This document shows positions 18,335 through 27,134 of a DNA stretch of 64,000 nt, one piece after another. Source of the stretch: Actinomyces sp. B33 (GTDB lineage Bacteria; Actinomycetota; Actinomycetes; Actinomycetales; Actinomycetaceae); contig NZ_JAMRYR010000004.1 of assembly GCF_028437565.1 (NCBI RefSeq), positions 1-64,000 on the forward strand, read 5' to 3'. How positions within the stretch are numbered: position 1 is the first letter of the stretch; the number at the start of each line of letters is the position of its first letter. The position numbers were made by a program, and so were the translations under genes. The notes below the pieces were generated by a model. It made no database searches. It worked only from the letters and a program-made list of their open reading frames with translations, and had not been told where the DNA came from.

Positions 18335-18799
18335 TCAGCGCTCCTGGGGGTCGGTGTCCGCGTCGCCCTCCCAGGTGACGAAGTCGGGCAGGCAGGTTTC
18401 GAGGTCGGCGAAGAACCCCATGATCATCGACATCGAGGTTTCGAAGAACGTGGTGAGTTGGGCTTGCGTCAGTCCGGAGGTGGCGACGACGTTGCATTCG
18501 GCGACGAGGCCGTAGCGGGTGCCGTCCTCGAAGGGCGCGAGGTAGGACTTGGGGCCGGTGCGCGTCGCGTTGCAGCGGCTGACCTCGTCGGCGAGGGCGG
18601 TGAACTGGGCGTCGTCCTCGGCGATGCCGCGCCATTGCGCGCGCAGCTGGAGGATCTGGGGGTTGGAGGCGTTCCAGAAGTAGACGGCGTTGCGGGCCGG
18701 GCAGGCGAGCTCGGAGTCGGAGTATTCGCCGAAGTGGACGTCGCGACCGGACAGGAGGCGGCGGATCCGCTCGGTGCTGATGGGCGTTGCTGCGGACAC
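18335..18799 (-). CDS. YbjN-domain protein (first of pair)
   Basis: The 154-aa product is a diverged paralogue of the next gene, with the same strand order: CPARNAVYFWNASNPQILQLRAQW, NATRTGPKSYLAPFEDG, then VATSGLTQAQLTTFFETS. It starts with GTG, and AGGAGG lies four bases upstream on the minus strand. It is the first gene of the YbjN-YbjN-helicase operon. Confidence 0.7.
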   Translation of the reverse strand: MSAATPISTERIRRLLSGRDVHFGEYSDSELACPARNAVYFWNASNPQILQLRAQWRGIAEDDAQFTALADEVSRCNATRTGPKSYLAPFEDGTRYGLVAECNVVATSGLTQAQLTTFFETSMSMIMGFFADLETCLPDFVTWEGDADTDPQER

Positions 18800-19114
18800 G
18801 ATGCCTCCTGACGCTGGAACGGGTGTGCCGATGAGGTTCTGCGAGTGTATCCGAGCGCGCGTTCCGGGTCGCGGGCAGGCTCCCGGGTCCCGCGCGGGGG
18901 CTCGGAGGCGGGCGGTGCCGCGCGTCGCGCGCGTCCGGATATCGCGGGGGTCGGGGCGGCTCGCCTCGTGGGGGGCTCGCGGGCGGCTCCGATCCGCTGG
19001 GAGGGGGCGGCGGTGGCGGTCGAGCGGCTCGTGCCCCGGGGGTCCTCGTCCCGTGCGGGGAGTCCGCGGCTACAGTGGGGCGCGCACGCGAACAGCCGAC
19101 GAGGAGGGCCAGAG
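18800..19114. other. 315-bp divergent intergenic region
   Basis: This lies between the YbjN operon start and the PAP2 gene. TACAGT at 19071-19076 is a good -10 for the PAP2 gene. No gene or repeat is seen; the sequence is otherwise featureless GC-rich DNA. Confidence 0.5.
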
Positions 19115-20197
19115 GTGTCGAGGAACGATGACGCGACGGAGCCGATGGATCCCGTCGGGCCCGGACCCGTTGCGATCCCCGGGCACGGGGTCTCCTCCAC
19201 CGGTCCCCTTTCCGAGGCGCGGTCCGGTTCGACGCGCCGCGCGCGGGCCGACGAGGGCGCCGGCCCGTCGTCGGCGCGATCGCGGGGGGCCTCGCCCCGA
19301 GGGGGAGCCGTGCCGCGGGGCGGCGCGGGTCCGGTCGACCGCGGGTGGTACCGGCGGCGCCTGGTTCGCCGGCTCCTCGGGGCTCTGGCCTGCGTCGTCG
19401 CCGGCGCGGCCCTGACGGTCCTCGCGCTGTCGACCCGCTGGGGGCAGGGGGCGGACACGGTCGTCATGGAGTCGATGATGCTGTGGGCGTCGCGCCTGGG
19501 CGGCGCGGGGGAGCTCTTAACGTCGGTCGTCTCCGTCCCCGCGATCGCGGTCGTCGGCGCGGGGGTGGGTCTCATTGCGCTGCTGCGGCGCAGGCCGACT
19601 CTGGCGGGGCGCGCCCTGGGGATGGTCGTCGGCGCGAATGCGACGACTCAGGCGCTCAAGGCCCTCCTCGACCGTCCCGACCTGGGGGTGACGACCGGCG
19701 CGGGCAACTCCCTGCCGTCGGGTCACGTGTGCGTCGCCGTGACGATCAGCCTGGCCCTGGTCGTCATCGCGCCCGAATGGCTGCGCGGCCCGGCCGCGTG
19801 GGCGGGGTGGGCGTGGGCGTCCCTCATGGGGATGAGCGTGATGATGTCGGCGTGGCACCGGCTCTCCGACGTCCTGGTGGCGGCCCTCGTCGCCGGGGCG
19901 TGGGCGCTGGCGCTGACTCCTATCGAGAGGAGGCCGCGGCATTCGGCGGCGCTGCACCGGGCGAGGCTCGTCATCGTCGTCGCCTGCGGGCTCCTGGCCC
20001 TCGTCGTGTCGGCCGCGTGCCTCGTCGGCGTCGACCTGTCGGAGGCGGCGGCCCCCGGGGTCTCCGGGTACGGGTTCGCCGATTTCCTCGCCGGCCAGGC
20101 GTGGCGTGGGAGGCTCTTGTCGGCTGCGGGCGCGTTGTGGGTCGTCGCGGTCGTCGGGTTCGTCGTCCACGAGGTCGATGGCCTGTGCTCCGAGTGA
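19115..20197 (+). CDS. PAP2-family membrane phosphatase
   Basis: The 360-aa product has a Pro/Arg/Gly-rich N-terminus of about 75 residues and six or so membrane segments. The three PAP2 motifs are present: KALLDRP near residue 185, LPSGH near 200 and SAWHRLSDVLVA near 245, which supply the catalytic and phosphate-binding residues. It probably dephosphorylates a lipid phosphate such as undecaprenyl pyrophosphate or phosphatidate outside the membrane. The GTG start has GAGGAGGG six bases upstream and TACAGT 39 bases upstream. A long in-frame opening further upstream is rejected on that basis. Confidence 0.8.
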   Translation: MSRNDDATEPMDPVGPGPVAIPGHGVSSTGPLSEARSGSTRRARADEGAGPSSARSRGASPRGGAVPRGGAGPVDRGWYRRRLVRRLLGALACVVAGAALTVLALSTRWGQGADTVVMESMMLWASRLGGAGELLTSVVSVPAIAVVGAGVGLIALLRRRPTLAGRALGMVVGANATTQALKALLDRPDLGVTTGAGNSLPSGHVCVAVTISLALVVIAPEWLRGPAAWAGWAWASLMGMSVMMSAWHRLSDVLVAALVAGAWALALTPIERRPRHSAALHRARLVIVVACGLLALVVSAACLVGVDLSEAAAPGVSGYGFADFLAGQAWRGRLLSAAGALWVVAVVGFVVHEVDGLCSE

Positions 20198-20490
20198 GGC
20201 CCGGGATCCGCCGCCGGCCGGCCGAGACGCGCGGGGCGTTCGCGCGGGGCCGGTGGGCTCGCGTCCGCGGCTGAGAGCCGGGGAAGTCGACGTCGGCGGC
20301 CCGCCGTCTCGTGACGTGCGGAGGGGTCGCGCGTCGCGCCGACGAGGCGGGTGGGAGTTCGGTCTTCCTCGCCGGGGATCTGTTCAGTGGGACTTGGGTC
20401 CCTGGTTCGTCGGTGAAAGACGAGTAGTGCCCGCGCGCGGCCGGGGCGCTCGCGGCGAGTCCGGCGTGTCGAAGGCGCGCTCACGCGCCG

Positions 20491-20506
20491 GCACTAGATA
20501 TTGTGT
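20491..20506. promoter_or_regulatory. NrdR box 1
   Basis: The reverse strand reads ACACAATATCTAGTGC, matching the NrdR consensus acaCwATATaTwGtgt at 14 of 16 positions. TATTGT within it could be the -10 box of nrdD. Confidence 0.8.
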
Positions 20507-20522
20507 TCCTCGTTCGTTCGGA

Positions 20523-20538
20523 GCACTAGACGTAGTGG
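20523..20538. promoter_or_regulatory. NrdR box 2
   Basis: GCACTAGACGTAGTGG is a near-palindrome matching the NrdR consensus at about 11 of 16 positions. It begins 32 bp after box 1, three helical turns, the usual spacing for a NrdR box pair. Confidence 0.75.
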
Positions 20539-20661
20539 TTCGGCGAATGCCCGACGGAAAGCCCCGAAACACCGGCGACCGCCCGCGCCGCGCCCGAGAA
20601 GACGCGACGACGGGCCCATCGGACCCACACCGGCACAGCACGACCACGACGAAGGTGCACC

Positions 20662-22542
20662 ATGGCGCAGCACGCTCAGACCCCCACCCCCCGCTACGAC
20701 GTCGACGCGATCGGCACCGTCGAGGAATACCTCGACCGGTCCGACTGGCGCGTCAACGCCAACGCCAACCAGGGGTACTCGCTGGGCGGCATGATCCTCA
20801 ACTCCGCGGGCAAGGTCACCGCGAACTACTGGCTCGAGCAGATCTACACCCCCGAGATCGGCGCCGCCCACCGCGACGGCGACTACCACATCCACGACCT
20901 CGACATGTTCGCCGGCTACTGCGCCGGCTGGTCCCTCAAACGCCTGATCCAAGAGGGGTTCAACGGCGTCCCCGGCGCGATCGCCTCCGCCCCGCCCGCC
21001 CACTTCTCCTCCGCCTGCGGCCAGATCGTCAACTTCCTCGGCACCCTCCAGAACGAATGGGCCGGCGCCCAGGCCTTCTCCTCCTTCGACACGTACATGG
21101 CGCCCTTCGTCCGCCTCGACAACATGCCCTACGAGCAGATCGTCCAGTGCATGCAGGAGCTGATCTACAACCTCAACGTCCCCAGCCGCTGGGGCTCCCA
21201 GTGCCCCTTCACCAACCTGACCTTCGACTGGACGTGCCCCGACGACCTGCGCGACGAGCACCCCCTCATCGCCGACGAGGTCTGCGACTTCACCTACGGG
21301 GACCTCCAGGAGGAGATGGACCTCGTCAACCGGGCCTTCATCGAGGTGATGACCGGGGGCGACGCCGACGGGCGCGTCTTCACCTTCCCGATCCCCACCT
21401 ACAACATCACCCCCGACTTCGACTGGGACGCCCCCAACACGGACCGCCTCTTCGAGATGACCGCCAAGTACGGCCTGCCCTACTTCCAGAACTTCATCAA
21501 CTCCGACCTCGACCCGCACATGATCCGCTCGATGTGCTGCCGCCTCCAGCTCGACCTGCGCGAGCTCCTCAAGCGCGGCAACGGCCTCTTCGGCTCCGCC
21601 GAGCTCACCGGGTCCATCGGCGTCGTCACCGTCAACATGGCCCGGCTCGGCCACCTCCACCGCGGCGACGAGGCCGGCCTCGTCGCCCGCCTCGACGAGC
21701 TCATCGACCTGGCCTCCCAGTCCCTCGAACTCAAGCGCCGAACGATCCAGTTCCACATGGACCACGGGCTCTTCCCCTACTCCAAGCGCTACCTCGGCAG
21801 CCTCGACAACCACTTCTCCACCATCGGCGTCAACGGCATGAACGAGATGGTCCGCAACTTCTCCGGCGACGAGTACGACCTCACCGACCCGCGCGGCTTC
21901 GACATGTGCGTGCGCCTCCTCGACCACGTGCGCGACCGCATGGTCGAGCTCCAGGAGGCCACCGGCCACCTCTACAACCTCGAAGCCACACCCGCCGAGG
22001 GCACGACCTACCGCTTCGCCAAGGAGGACCGCCGCCGCTTCCCCGGCATCATCCAGGCCGGCACCCCCGACAACCCCTACTACACGAACTCCTCGCAACT
22101 GCCCGTGTCCTACACCGACGACCCCTTCCAGGCGCTCGAGGACCAGGAGGTCCTCCAGGGCAAGTACACCGGCGGCACCGTCCTCCACCTCTACATGGGC
22201 GAGCGGATGAGCTCGGGCGCCGCCTGCAAGGAGATGGTCCGCCGCTCCCTGACCGCCTTCAAGGTCCCCTACATCACCATCACCCCGACCTTCTCCGTGT
22301 GCCCCGTCCACGGCTACCTGGCCGGCGAGCACTTCACCTGCGACGCGTGCGCCGAGGCCCACCCGGACCGCGAGCCGCAGGCGTGCGAGGTCTGGACGCG
22401 CGTCATGGGCTACTTCCGGCCCGTCCAGTCCTTCAACATCGGCAAGAAGGGCGAGTACGCCGAGCGCCAGATGTTCTCCGAGGCCGCGGCCGACGGCCAC
22501 GGGGAACTCGTCAGCGCCTTCCCGCCCGTCGCCCAGCGCTGA
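20662..22542 (+). CDS. nrdD: Anaerobic ribonucleoside-triphosphate reductase
   Basis: Reduces ribonucleotides to deoxyribonucleotides without oxygen, using a glycyl radical. The 626-aa product has no N-terminal ATP-cone. The catalytic barrel contains conserved stretches such as DYHIHDLDMF and SRWGSQCPFTNLTFDW. The C-terminal zinc site is CPVHGYLAGEHFTCDAC and the radical glycine is Gly583 in TRVMGY, followed by FNIGKKGEYAER. GAAGGTG lies six bases before the ATG. The activase gene overlaps its stop. Two NrdR boxes upstream predict repression by NrdR when dNTPs are plentiful; nrdR is not in this window. Confidence 0.95.
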   Translation: MAQHAQTPTPRYDVDAIGTVEEYLDRSDWRVNANANQGYSLGGMILNSAGKVTANYWLEQIYTPEIGAAHRDGDYHIHDLDMFAGYCAGWSLKRLIQEGFNGVPGAIASAPPAHFSSACGQIVNFLGTLQNEWAGAQAFSSFDTYMAPFVRLDNMPYEQIVQCMQELIYNLNVPSRWGSQCPFTNLTFDWTCPDDLRDEHPLIADEVCDFTYGDLQEEMDLVNRAFIEVMTGGDADGRVFTFPIPTYNITPDFDWDAPNTDRLFEMTAKYGLPYFQNFINSDLDPHMIRSMCCRLQLDLRELLKRGNGLFGSAELTGSIGVVTVNMARLGHLHRGDEAGLVARLDELIDLASQSLELKRRTIQFHMDHGLFPYSKRYLGSLDNHFSTIGVNGMNEMVRNFSGDEYDLTDPRGFDMCVRLLDHVRDRMVELQEATGHLYNLEATPAEGTTYRFAKEDRRRFPGIIQAGTPDNPYYTNSSQLPVSYTDDPFQALEDQEVLQGKYTGGTVLHLYMGERMSSGAACKEMVRRSLTAFKVPYITITPTFSVCPVHGYLAGEHFTCDACAEAHPDREPQACEVWTRVMGYFRPVQSFNIGKKGEYAERQMFSEAAADGHGELVSAFPPVAQR

Positions 22543-23303
22543 TGCCCCGGGAGGCGGGGGGGCGGGGCGGAGCCGGCCGCGAGCGGGTCCTCACCCCCGA
22601 GGACCTGCAGATCGCCGGCCTCGTCCCCCTGTCGACCGTCGACTGGCCCGGCCGATTCGCCGCGTCCCTGTTCTTCCAGGGGTGCCCGTGGCTGTGCCCG
22701 TACTGCCAGAACAGCGCGATCATCGACCCGAGGATCCCCGGCGTCGTCTCCTGGTCCGCCCTGGAGGATCTGCTCGCGCGCAGGCGCGGGCTCCTCGACG
22801 GCGTCGTCTTCTCCGGCGGCGAGGCGACCCGGCAGATCGCCCTGGCCGCGGGGATGCGGCGCGTGCGCGAGCTCGGCTTCGGCGTCGGCCTGCACACCGC
22901 CGGCCCCTACCCGGGCAGGGTGGCGGCCCTCCTCGACGAGGGCCTCGTCGACTGGGTGGGGATCGACGTCAAGGCGACCCCCGACGAGTACGAGGCGGTC
23001 GCCGGCCGGCCGGGCGCGGGGGCGCGCGCCTGGGAGTCGCTGGCCGCCGTCCTGTCCCATCCGGAGGTCGACCACGAGGTCCGGCTGACGGTCTACCCGG
23101 ATGGTCCGGCGGACGGGCTGGAGGTCGCCCGACGGGTGCGCGAGGGCGGGGCTCGGGCGTTCGCCCTCCAGCAGGCCCGCGACATCGGCACCCCCGACGG
23201 CTTCCGTTCGCGCGCCAACGGCTGGGACGATCAGGTGAGGGCGCTCGCCGCGGACATCGAGGCCCTGGGGTTCGACAGGTTCGAGTTCCGACCGGCGGAC
23301 TGA
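22542..23303 (+). CDS. nrdG: Anaerobic ribonucleotide reductase activating protein (radical SAM)
   Basis: Generates the glycyl radical on NrdD by cleaving S-adenosylmethionine. The 253-aa product has the radical SAM motif CPWLCPYC (Cys48, Cys52, Cys55), binding a 4Fe-4S cluster, followed by FSGGEAT and GLHTAGPYP. It resembles the NrdG2 branch. The ATG overlaps the nrdD stop as TGATG, so the two are translationally coupled and probably made in ratio. A long opening in this frame extending upstream through nrdD is a shadow. Confidence 0.92.
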   Translation: MPREAGGRGGAGRERVLTPEDLQIAGLVPLSTVDWPGRFAASLFFQGCPWLCPYCQNSAIIDPRIPGVVSWSALEDLLARRRGLLDGVVFSGGEATRQIALAAGMRRVRELGFGVGLHTAGPYPGRVAALLDEGLVDWVGIDVKATPDEYEAVAGRPGAGARAWESLAAVLSHPEVDHEVRLTVYPDGPADGLEVARRVREGGARAFALQQARDIGTPDGFRSRANGWDDQVRALAADIEALGFDRFEFRPAD

Positions 23304-23338
23304 GGCGGCGCGACCTCTCGGGGCGCGGCGGCGCCCGT

Positions 23339-23379
23339 TACAGTGGGATGCGGCCCGGTGGATCCGATACCCAGGAGGG
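23339..23379 (+). promoter_or_regulatory. -10 box and ribosome-binding site for the 23383 gene
   Basis: TACAGT at 23339-23344 is a good -10, and AGGAGGG at 23373-23379 precedes the ATG by three bases. This contrasts with the leaderless genes nearby. Confidence 0.5.
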
Positions 23380-23382
23380 ACG

Positions 23383-24825
23383 ATGGTCGACGACCTGAAC
23401 ATCGACGACCCGGCGGGAGCCGTCGCCGATCCGACGACCCGGCCGACCGTGCTCCGCCTGATCGCCTACGGGCACCCGGAGTTGAGGGCCGAGGTCGCCG
23501 CCCATCCGCGAGCATACGCGGGCCTGCTCGACTGGCTCGACGCGCTCGGGGATGCCCGGGTGTCGGCCGCGGTCGCCGCCCGCCGCGAGGCCGACGCCCT
23601 CGCGACCGCCCGTAGCCGTGACGAGGCCGCCGAGGAGGAGCCGGCCGGCGTCGTCGTGGAAGAGCCGTCCCCAGGCGCCGCAGCCGGGGAGGGCTCGCCC
23701 GGATCCGACGGGACCGAGGACGGGGACGAGGGCGGGAACGACGCGGCCCCCCTCGTCGATGAGCCCTCCGCGGCGCCGGACGGGCCACCCGCGGGCGCCG
23801 ACGCGAGTGCGACGATCGTGGAGAACCCGGATCCGATCGACGACCCCCACGAGGAGGCGGACGACCGGGGGGAGCCGGAACCCGATCAGGGGGCTGAACC
23901 GATCGATTCGACGACCGTTCTGCCCGCCGCGCACGCGCCGATCGTCCCGGCGCCCTCGCCGACGGGATCCGTCGAGCGCACCTCGATCTTCCCCGGGGCC
24001 GCGCCCGGCTGGTCTCCCCTCGGCCAGGTCACGGCCCCTCCGACCGCCTATTCGACGGCGGCCGCGCCGCAGGCTCCCGTATGGCGGCAGGCGCCCGCCG
24101 CCCAGTCGTCGTCCCCCGCGACGAACGGGCCCGGCGGCCCGATCGCGACCCCCGCCCCCGCCTCGACGAGGGGAACGGGCGGGCTCACGGCCCTCGTCGT
24201 CGCCCTTGTCGTCGCCCTCGTGCTGCTCGTCGCCGCCATCGCCTACATCGTGACCGACGGCTTCGGTACGCGGTCCGCTCCGGAACCCGCTGGGGCCTCC
24301 GCCCAGTCGTCGCAGGCCGAGGATCCGGAGCAGTCCTCCTCCGCAGACGGCCGCGCCCCCGCCCCGGACCGCGGCGGGGAGGGGGCCGAGGCCCAGTCCG
24401 ACCGAGCGCAGTCGGCCAATGGACCGATCAGGCACCCCGCGCCGTCGGGCGCCCAGGAGATCAGCGGGTTCATCGCGCCCTCCGGCAACATCGCCTGCAT
24501 CCTCGCGGACGAGGGCGTCACCTGCGCGATCGCGAGCTCCGAATGGGGGGCGCCCTACGGGCAGTGCGGGGACGGGGAGTACGGCACCCTGACCGTCACC
24601 CGCTCCTCGACGGGCAAGAGCTGCCGGTCGTCGGTCCCGGAGGTCACGGGGCCGACCCTGGAGTACGGGCAGCACGCCGTCCACGGGGATTACGCGTGCG
24701 GTTCGACCCAGGACGGCTTCTCCTGCTGGAACATCAGGACGGGCGCGGCCTTCGCCCTGGCGCGCGGCGGGTGGATGACCTCGAACGAGGGCGAGATCGC
24801 GCCGATGGAGTACTCCTGGCAGTGA
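23383..24825 (+). CDS. Single-pass membrane protein with leucine-rich-variant N-domain and secreted Cys-rich C-domain
   Basis: The 480-aa product has three parts. Residues 15-75 (TVLRLIAYGHPELRAEVAAHP, helical) resemble the variant leucine-rich repeat module found at the N-terminus of actinobacterial membrane proteins. An acidic Pro/Ala-rich linker of about 180 residues follows, then a membrane helix near residues 265-288. The outer C-terminal domain (FIAPSGNIACIL, then VTCAIASSEW, LEYGQHAVHGDYACGS, GFSCWNIRTGAAFALARGGW) has paired cysteines and fits the DUF6636-like family. The topology puts the C-domain outside the cell. No function is known; the domain calls are moderate. Confidence 0.7.
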   Translation: MVDDLNIDDPAGAVADPTTRPTVLRLIAYGHPELRAEVAAHPRAYAGLLDWLDALGDARVSAAVAARREADALATARSRDEAAEEEPAGVVVEEPSPGAAAGEGSPGSDGTEDGDEGGNDAAPLVDEPSAAPDGPPAGADASATIVENPDPIDDPHEEADDRGEPEPDQGAEPIDSTTVLPAAHAPIVPAPSPTGSVERTSIFPGAAPGWSPLGQVTAPPTAYSTAAAPQAPVWRQAPAAQSSSPATNGPGGPIATPAPASTRGTGGLTALVVALVVALVLLVAAIAYIVTDGFGTRSAPEPAGASAQSSQAEDPEQSSSADGRAPAPDRGGEGAEAQSDRAQSANGPIRHPAPSGAQEISGFIAPSGNIACILADEGVTCAIASSEWGAPYGQCGDGEYGTLTVTRSSTGKSCRSSVPEVTGPTLEYGQHAVHGDYACGSTQDGFSCWNIRTGAAFALARGGWMTSNEGEIAPMEYSWQ

Positions 24826-25123
24826 CCCGTGTCGGCGCGGCGGGCGCCGTGCCGATGGGAGCCCCGGGATGGGCGCCGCGCCGAGCGGACCCGTCCTGAT
24901 CCGCGTGCCTCGCGTGCGACTCGCAACGCGGCGGACTCCGATCCGCGAGGGCGCGGGGCCGCCGGGGATCCGGGGGGGCGAGTCCTGTCCCGCGCCGCTC
25001 GACGAGGCCGACCGGGTCGTCCCTCGACAACCTCCACACCCGGTCGAGGAAGGACCGCGACTGGCCGGGCCGCCCCCCTCCCGGTCGGCAGTGGTGCCCG
25101 GAGGATCCGCCCGGCCCGCGCGG

Positions 25124-26272
25124 CTACTTCTCGATCGGCCCGAGGATCGCGTTCGCCCAGGCGGCGTGCAGCGATTCCTGGTCGGAGGGCTGGAACAGTC
25201 CGGCCAGGGCATCGCGGTACAGGCGCGAGAGCTCGTGGCGCGAATAGTACGAGGCGCCCCCGCACGCCCGGATCGACTGCTCGACGGCCCGCAGCGTCGC
25301 CTCGGACGCCGCGTTCTTGGCGGCCGACAGCTGCGGCATCCAGATCGGCCCGCGGTCGACGCCGGCCTCGACGTCGCGCGCGAGCTCGCGGATCTGCGGG
25401 CCCACGGCGTTGACCGCCAGGGCCGCCTCGGCGATGCGCCACCGGATGTCGGGGTCGTTGGCGTACACCGTCTGGTTCTTGACGGAGCGACGGGTCCTCA
25501 CGTGCTCGGCGGCCACCTCGACGGCGCGCTCGCCGACGCCCAGGTAGGTGGCGGCCAGGAGGATCTCGAAGTGGGAGAAGATCCCGAAGACCACGGGGTC
25601 CTTCGACGGCCCGGGCTCGCAGCGGGTGAGGATCCGCGACTCGGGGGCGCGGGCCCCCTCCAGACGGGTCGTGTTCGACTGGGTGGCGCGCATCCCGAGG
25701 GTGTCCCAGTCGTCGGCGACGGTGAATCCTCCGTCGCGGCGGTCGAGGATCGCGAACACCGAGTGGGGGCCGTCCTCGCCGGAGTCGTCGCGGCCGAAGG
25801 TCAGCAGGCGGGTCCACACGGGGGCCAACGACGTGAAGATCTTCGTCCCGGTGAAGCGGTAGCCGCCCTCTCCGTCGGGGGCGGCCTCGGTGATCGACCC
25901 GAAGAGGACGAGGTCGTTGCCCGGCTCGGAGATGCCGAAGCCGTAGAGCTCGCCGGCGGCGGCGTCGCGCAGGATGATCTCGCCGCGGGAGTTGCCGTTG
26001 CGGACGAGGTGGCGGCCCAGGCCGACGATGATCTGGTGCATGTTGATGCCCAGCGCGGTCCCGGGCGCGGCCTTGGCCAGGCGGGTCTGCTCGGCGGCGA
26101 TCTCCTCGAGGCCGAGCCCCGCCCCGCCGTATTCGACGGGGACGAAGGCGCGGAGGTATCCGGCGTCGCGCAGGTCGGCGAGGTCGTCGGCGGGGAAGGT
26201 GTTGTCCGCGTCGTGGGCGGCGGCGCGGTCGTGGATGCGGGCGAGGAGGTCGTCGCTGAGGAAGGCCATCAT
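25124..26272 (-). CDS. Acyl-CoA dehydrogenase-family flavoprotein
   Basis: The 382-aa product has the acyl-CoA dehydrogenase layout: an N-terminal helical domain with VPVEYGGAGLGLEEIA, a middle beta domain (GFGISEPGNDLVLF, GYRFTGTKIFTSLAP) and a C-terminal helical FAD domain ending near RACGGASYYSRHELSRLYRD. It would oxidise an acyl-CoA or a related thioester, or act as a monooxygenase-like member; the substrate is not predictable. No other beta-oxidation gene is near, so a specialised role is possible. Two adjacent ATGs exist; AAGGA precedes both. The 298 bases between the previous gene and this one hold nothing recognisable. Confidence 0.82.
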   Translation of the reverse strand: MMAFLSDDLLARIHDRAAAHDADNTFPADDLADLRDAGYLRAFVPVEYGGAGLGLEEIAAEQTRLAKAAPGTALGINMHQIIVGLGRHLVRNGNSRGEIILRDAAAGELYGFGISEPGNDLVLFGSITEAAPDGEGGYRFTGTKIFTSLAPVWTRLLTFGRDDSGEDGPHSVFAILDRRDGGFTVADDWDTLGMRATQSNTTRLEGARAPESRILTRCEPGPSKDPVVFGIFSHFEILLAATYLGVGERAVEVAAEHVRTRRSVKNQTVYANDPDIRWRIAEAALAVNAVGPQIRELARDVEAGVDRGPIWMPQLSAAKNAASEATLRAVEQSIRACGGASYYSRHELSRLYRDALAGLFQPSDQESLHAAWANAILGPIEK

Positions 26273-26411
26273 CGGTCCTTTCGGGGGTCGGTCGTGGGTT
26301 CACGCTACCGGCGGTCGCGTCGCCGGTCACCCGCTGGACGGGCAGGGCCCGCGTGTGTGAGGGCTTCCACCTCGAACGGCGAGGCCGGTGCGGGGCCCGG
26401 GCGGCGTCGAG

Positions 26412-26417
26412 TAGGTT
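26412..26417 (+). promoter_or_regulatory. Leaderless -10 box of the LytR_C gene
   Basis: TAGGTT is followed by six bases (GGACCC) and the GTG at 26424. Confidence 0.55.
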
Positions 26418-26423
26418 GGACCC

Positions 26424-27134
26424 GTGAGCCAGCAGACCGCCCCGCCCAGTCCGCGCCAGCGCTTCCTCAGGGAGCGCCAGCGCAAGCAGAACCTGACGTT
26501 CGCCGTGACCGGGCTGGCCATGGCGGGACTGAGCCTCGTCGGCCTGCTGGTCCTCACGGGGATCCTGCCGATCCCCGGAGGGGAGTTCTCCGAGGAGGTC
26601 CGCTACGCGCAGGCCGGGGATACCCCGTGCCCGTCGACGGACGCCCGCCCGGTGGATCCGTCGACGGTGACCGTCCAGGTGCTCAACACGACGTCGCGCC
26701 AGGGCATCGCCTCGGCGGCGACGCAGATGCTGACGGCCGCCGGCTACGCCCCGCTCGAAGCGGGCAATTCGATGGGGGAGTACCCGGGCACGGTTGAGAT
26801 CGACGCCGGCCCGAACGCCGTCGATCAGGCGTACACGGTGGCCCGGTTCTTCCCCGGCGCGAAGGTCGTCCTCACGGAGTCGACGGATGAGACGGTGACG
26901 GTCCTGCTCGGCACCTTCTACGACGGGGCGCTCGACGCGGACAGGATCCAGACCGTCATGGCGTCGACGGCCCCCCTCAAGGGCTCGGAGTCCTGCTTGG
27001 CTCTGGATCCGGAGGGCCCCGGATCGGGCGAGGCCGGGACGAGCGGGCCCGAGTCGGCCGAATCGGGGGGCGAGGGCCAGTCGGGAGCCGAGGGGTCGGA
27101 GGCCGACGGGTCCGGGGCCGAATCCGCTCAGTGA
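26424..27134 (+). CDS. LytR_C-domain membrane-anchored protein
   Basis: The 236-aa product has a short basic N-terminus, one membrane helix (about residues 28-50) and an extracytoplasmic LytR_C domain beginning at [18 protein letters not shown] and continuing to VLLGTFYDG. This domain is found alone or behind LytR-CpsA-Psr ligases and is linked to cell-wall polymer attachment. Here the ligase domain is missing. The tail is a Gly/Ser/Glu-rich disordered stretch. Its 3' end overlaps the convergent App1-type gene by seven bases. Confidence 0.82.
   Translation: MSQQTAPPSPRQRFLRERQRKQNLTFAVTGLAMAGLSLVGLLVLTGILPIPGGEFSEEVRYAQAGDTPCPSTDARPVDPSTVTVQVLNTTSRQGIASAATQMLTAAGYAPLEAGNSMGEYPGTVEIDAGPNAVDQAYTVARFFPGAKVVLTESTDETVTVLLGTFYDGALDADRIQTVMASTAPLKGSESCLALDPEGPGSGEAGTSGPESAESGGEGQSGAEGSEADGSGAESAQ

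Larger units (their letters stand above)
20198..20661. other. 464-bp nrdD upstream region
   Basis: It holds the two NrdR boxes near its centre and a 5' leader of about 120 bases before nrdD. No gene is supported. The first 290 bases show nothing recognisable. Confidence 0.6.

Noticed and set aside
20494-22500. A 668-codon open frame antisense to nrdD
   Set aside because: Same GC-driven shadow effect; nrdD carries all catalytic features and the antisense product is a Val/Gly/Glu repeat-like sequence.
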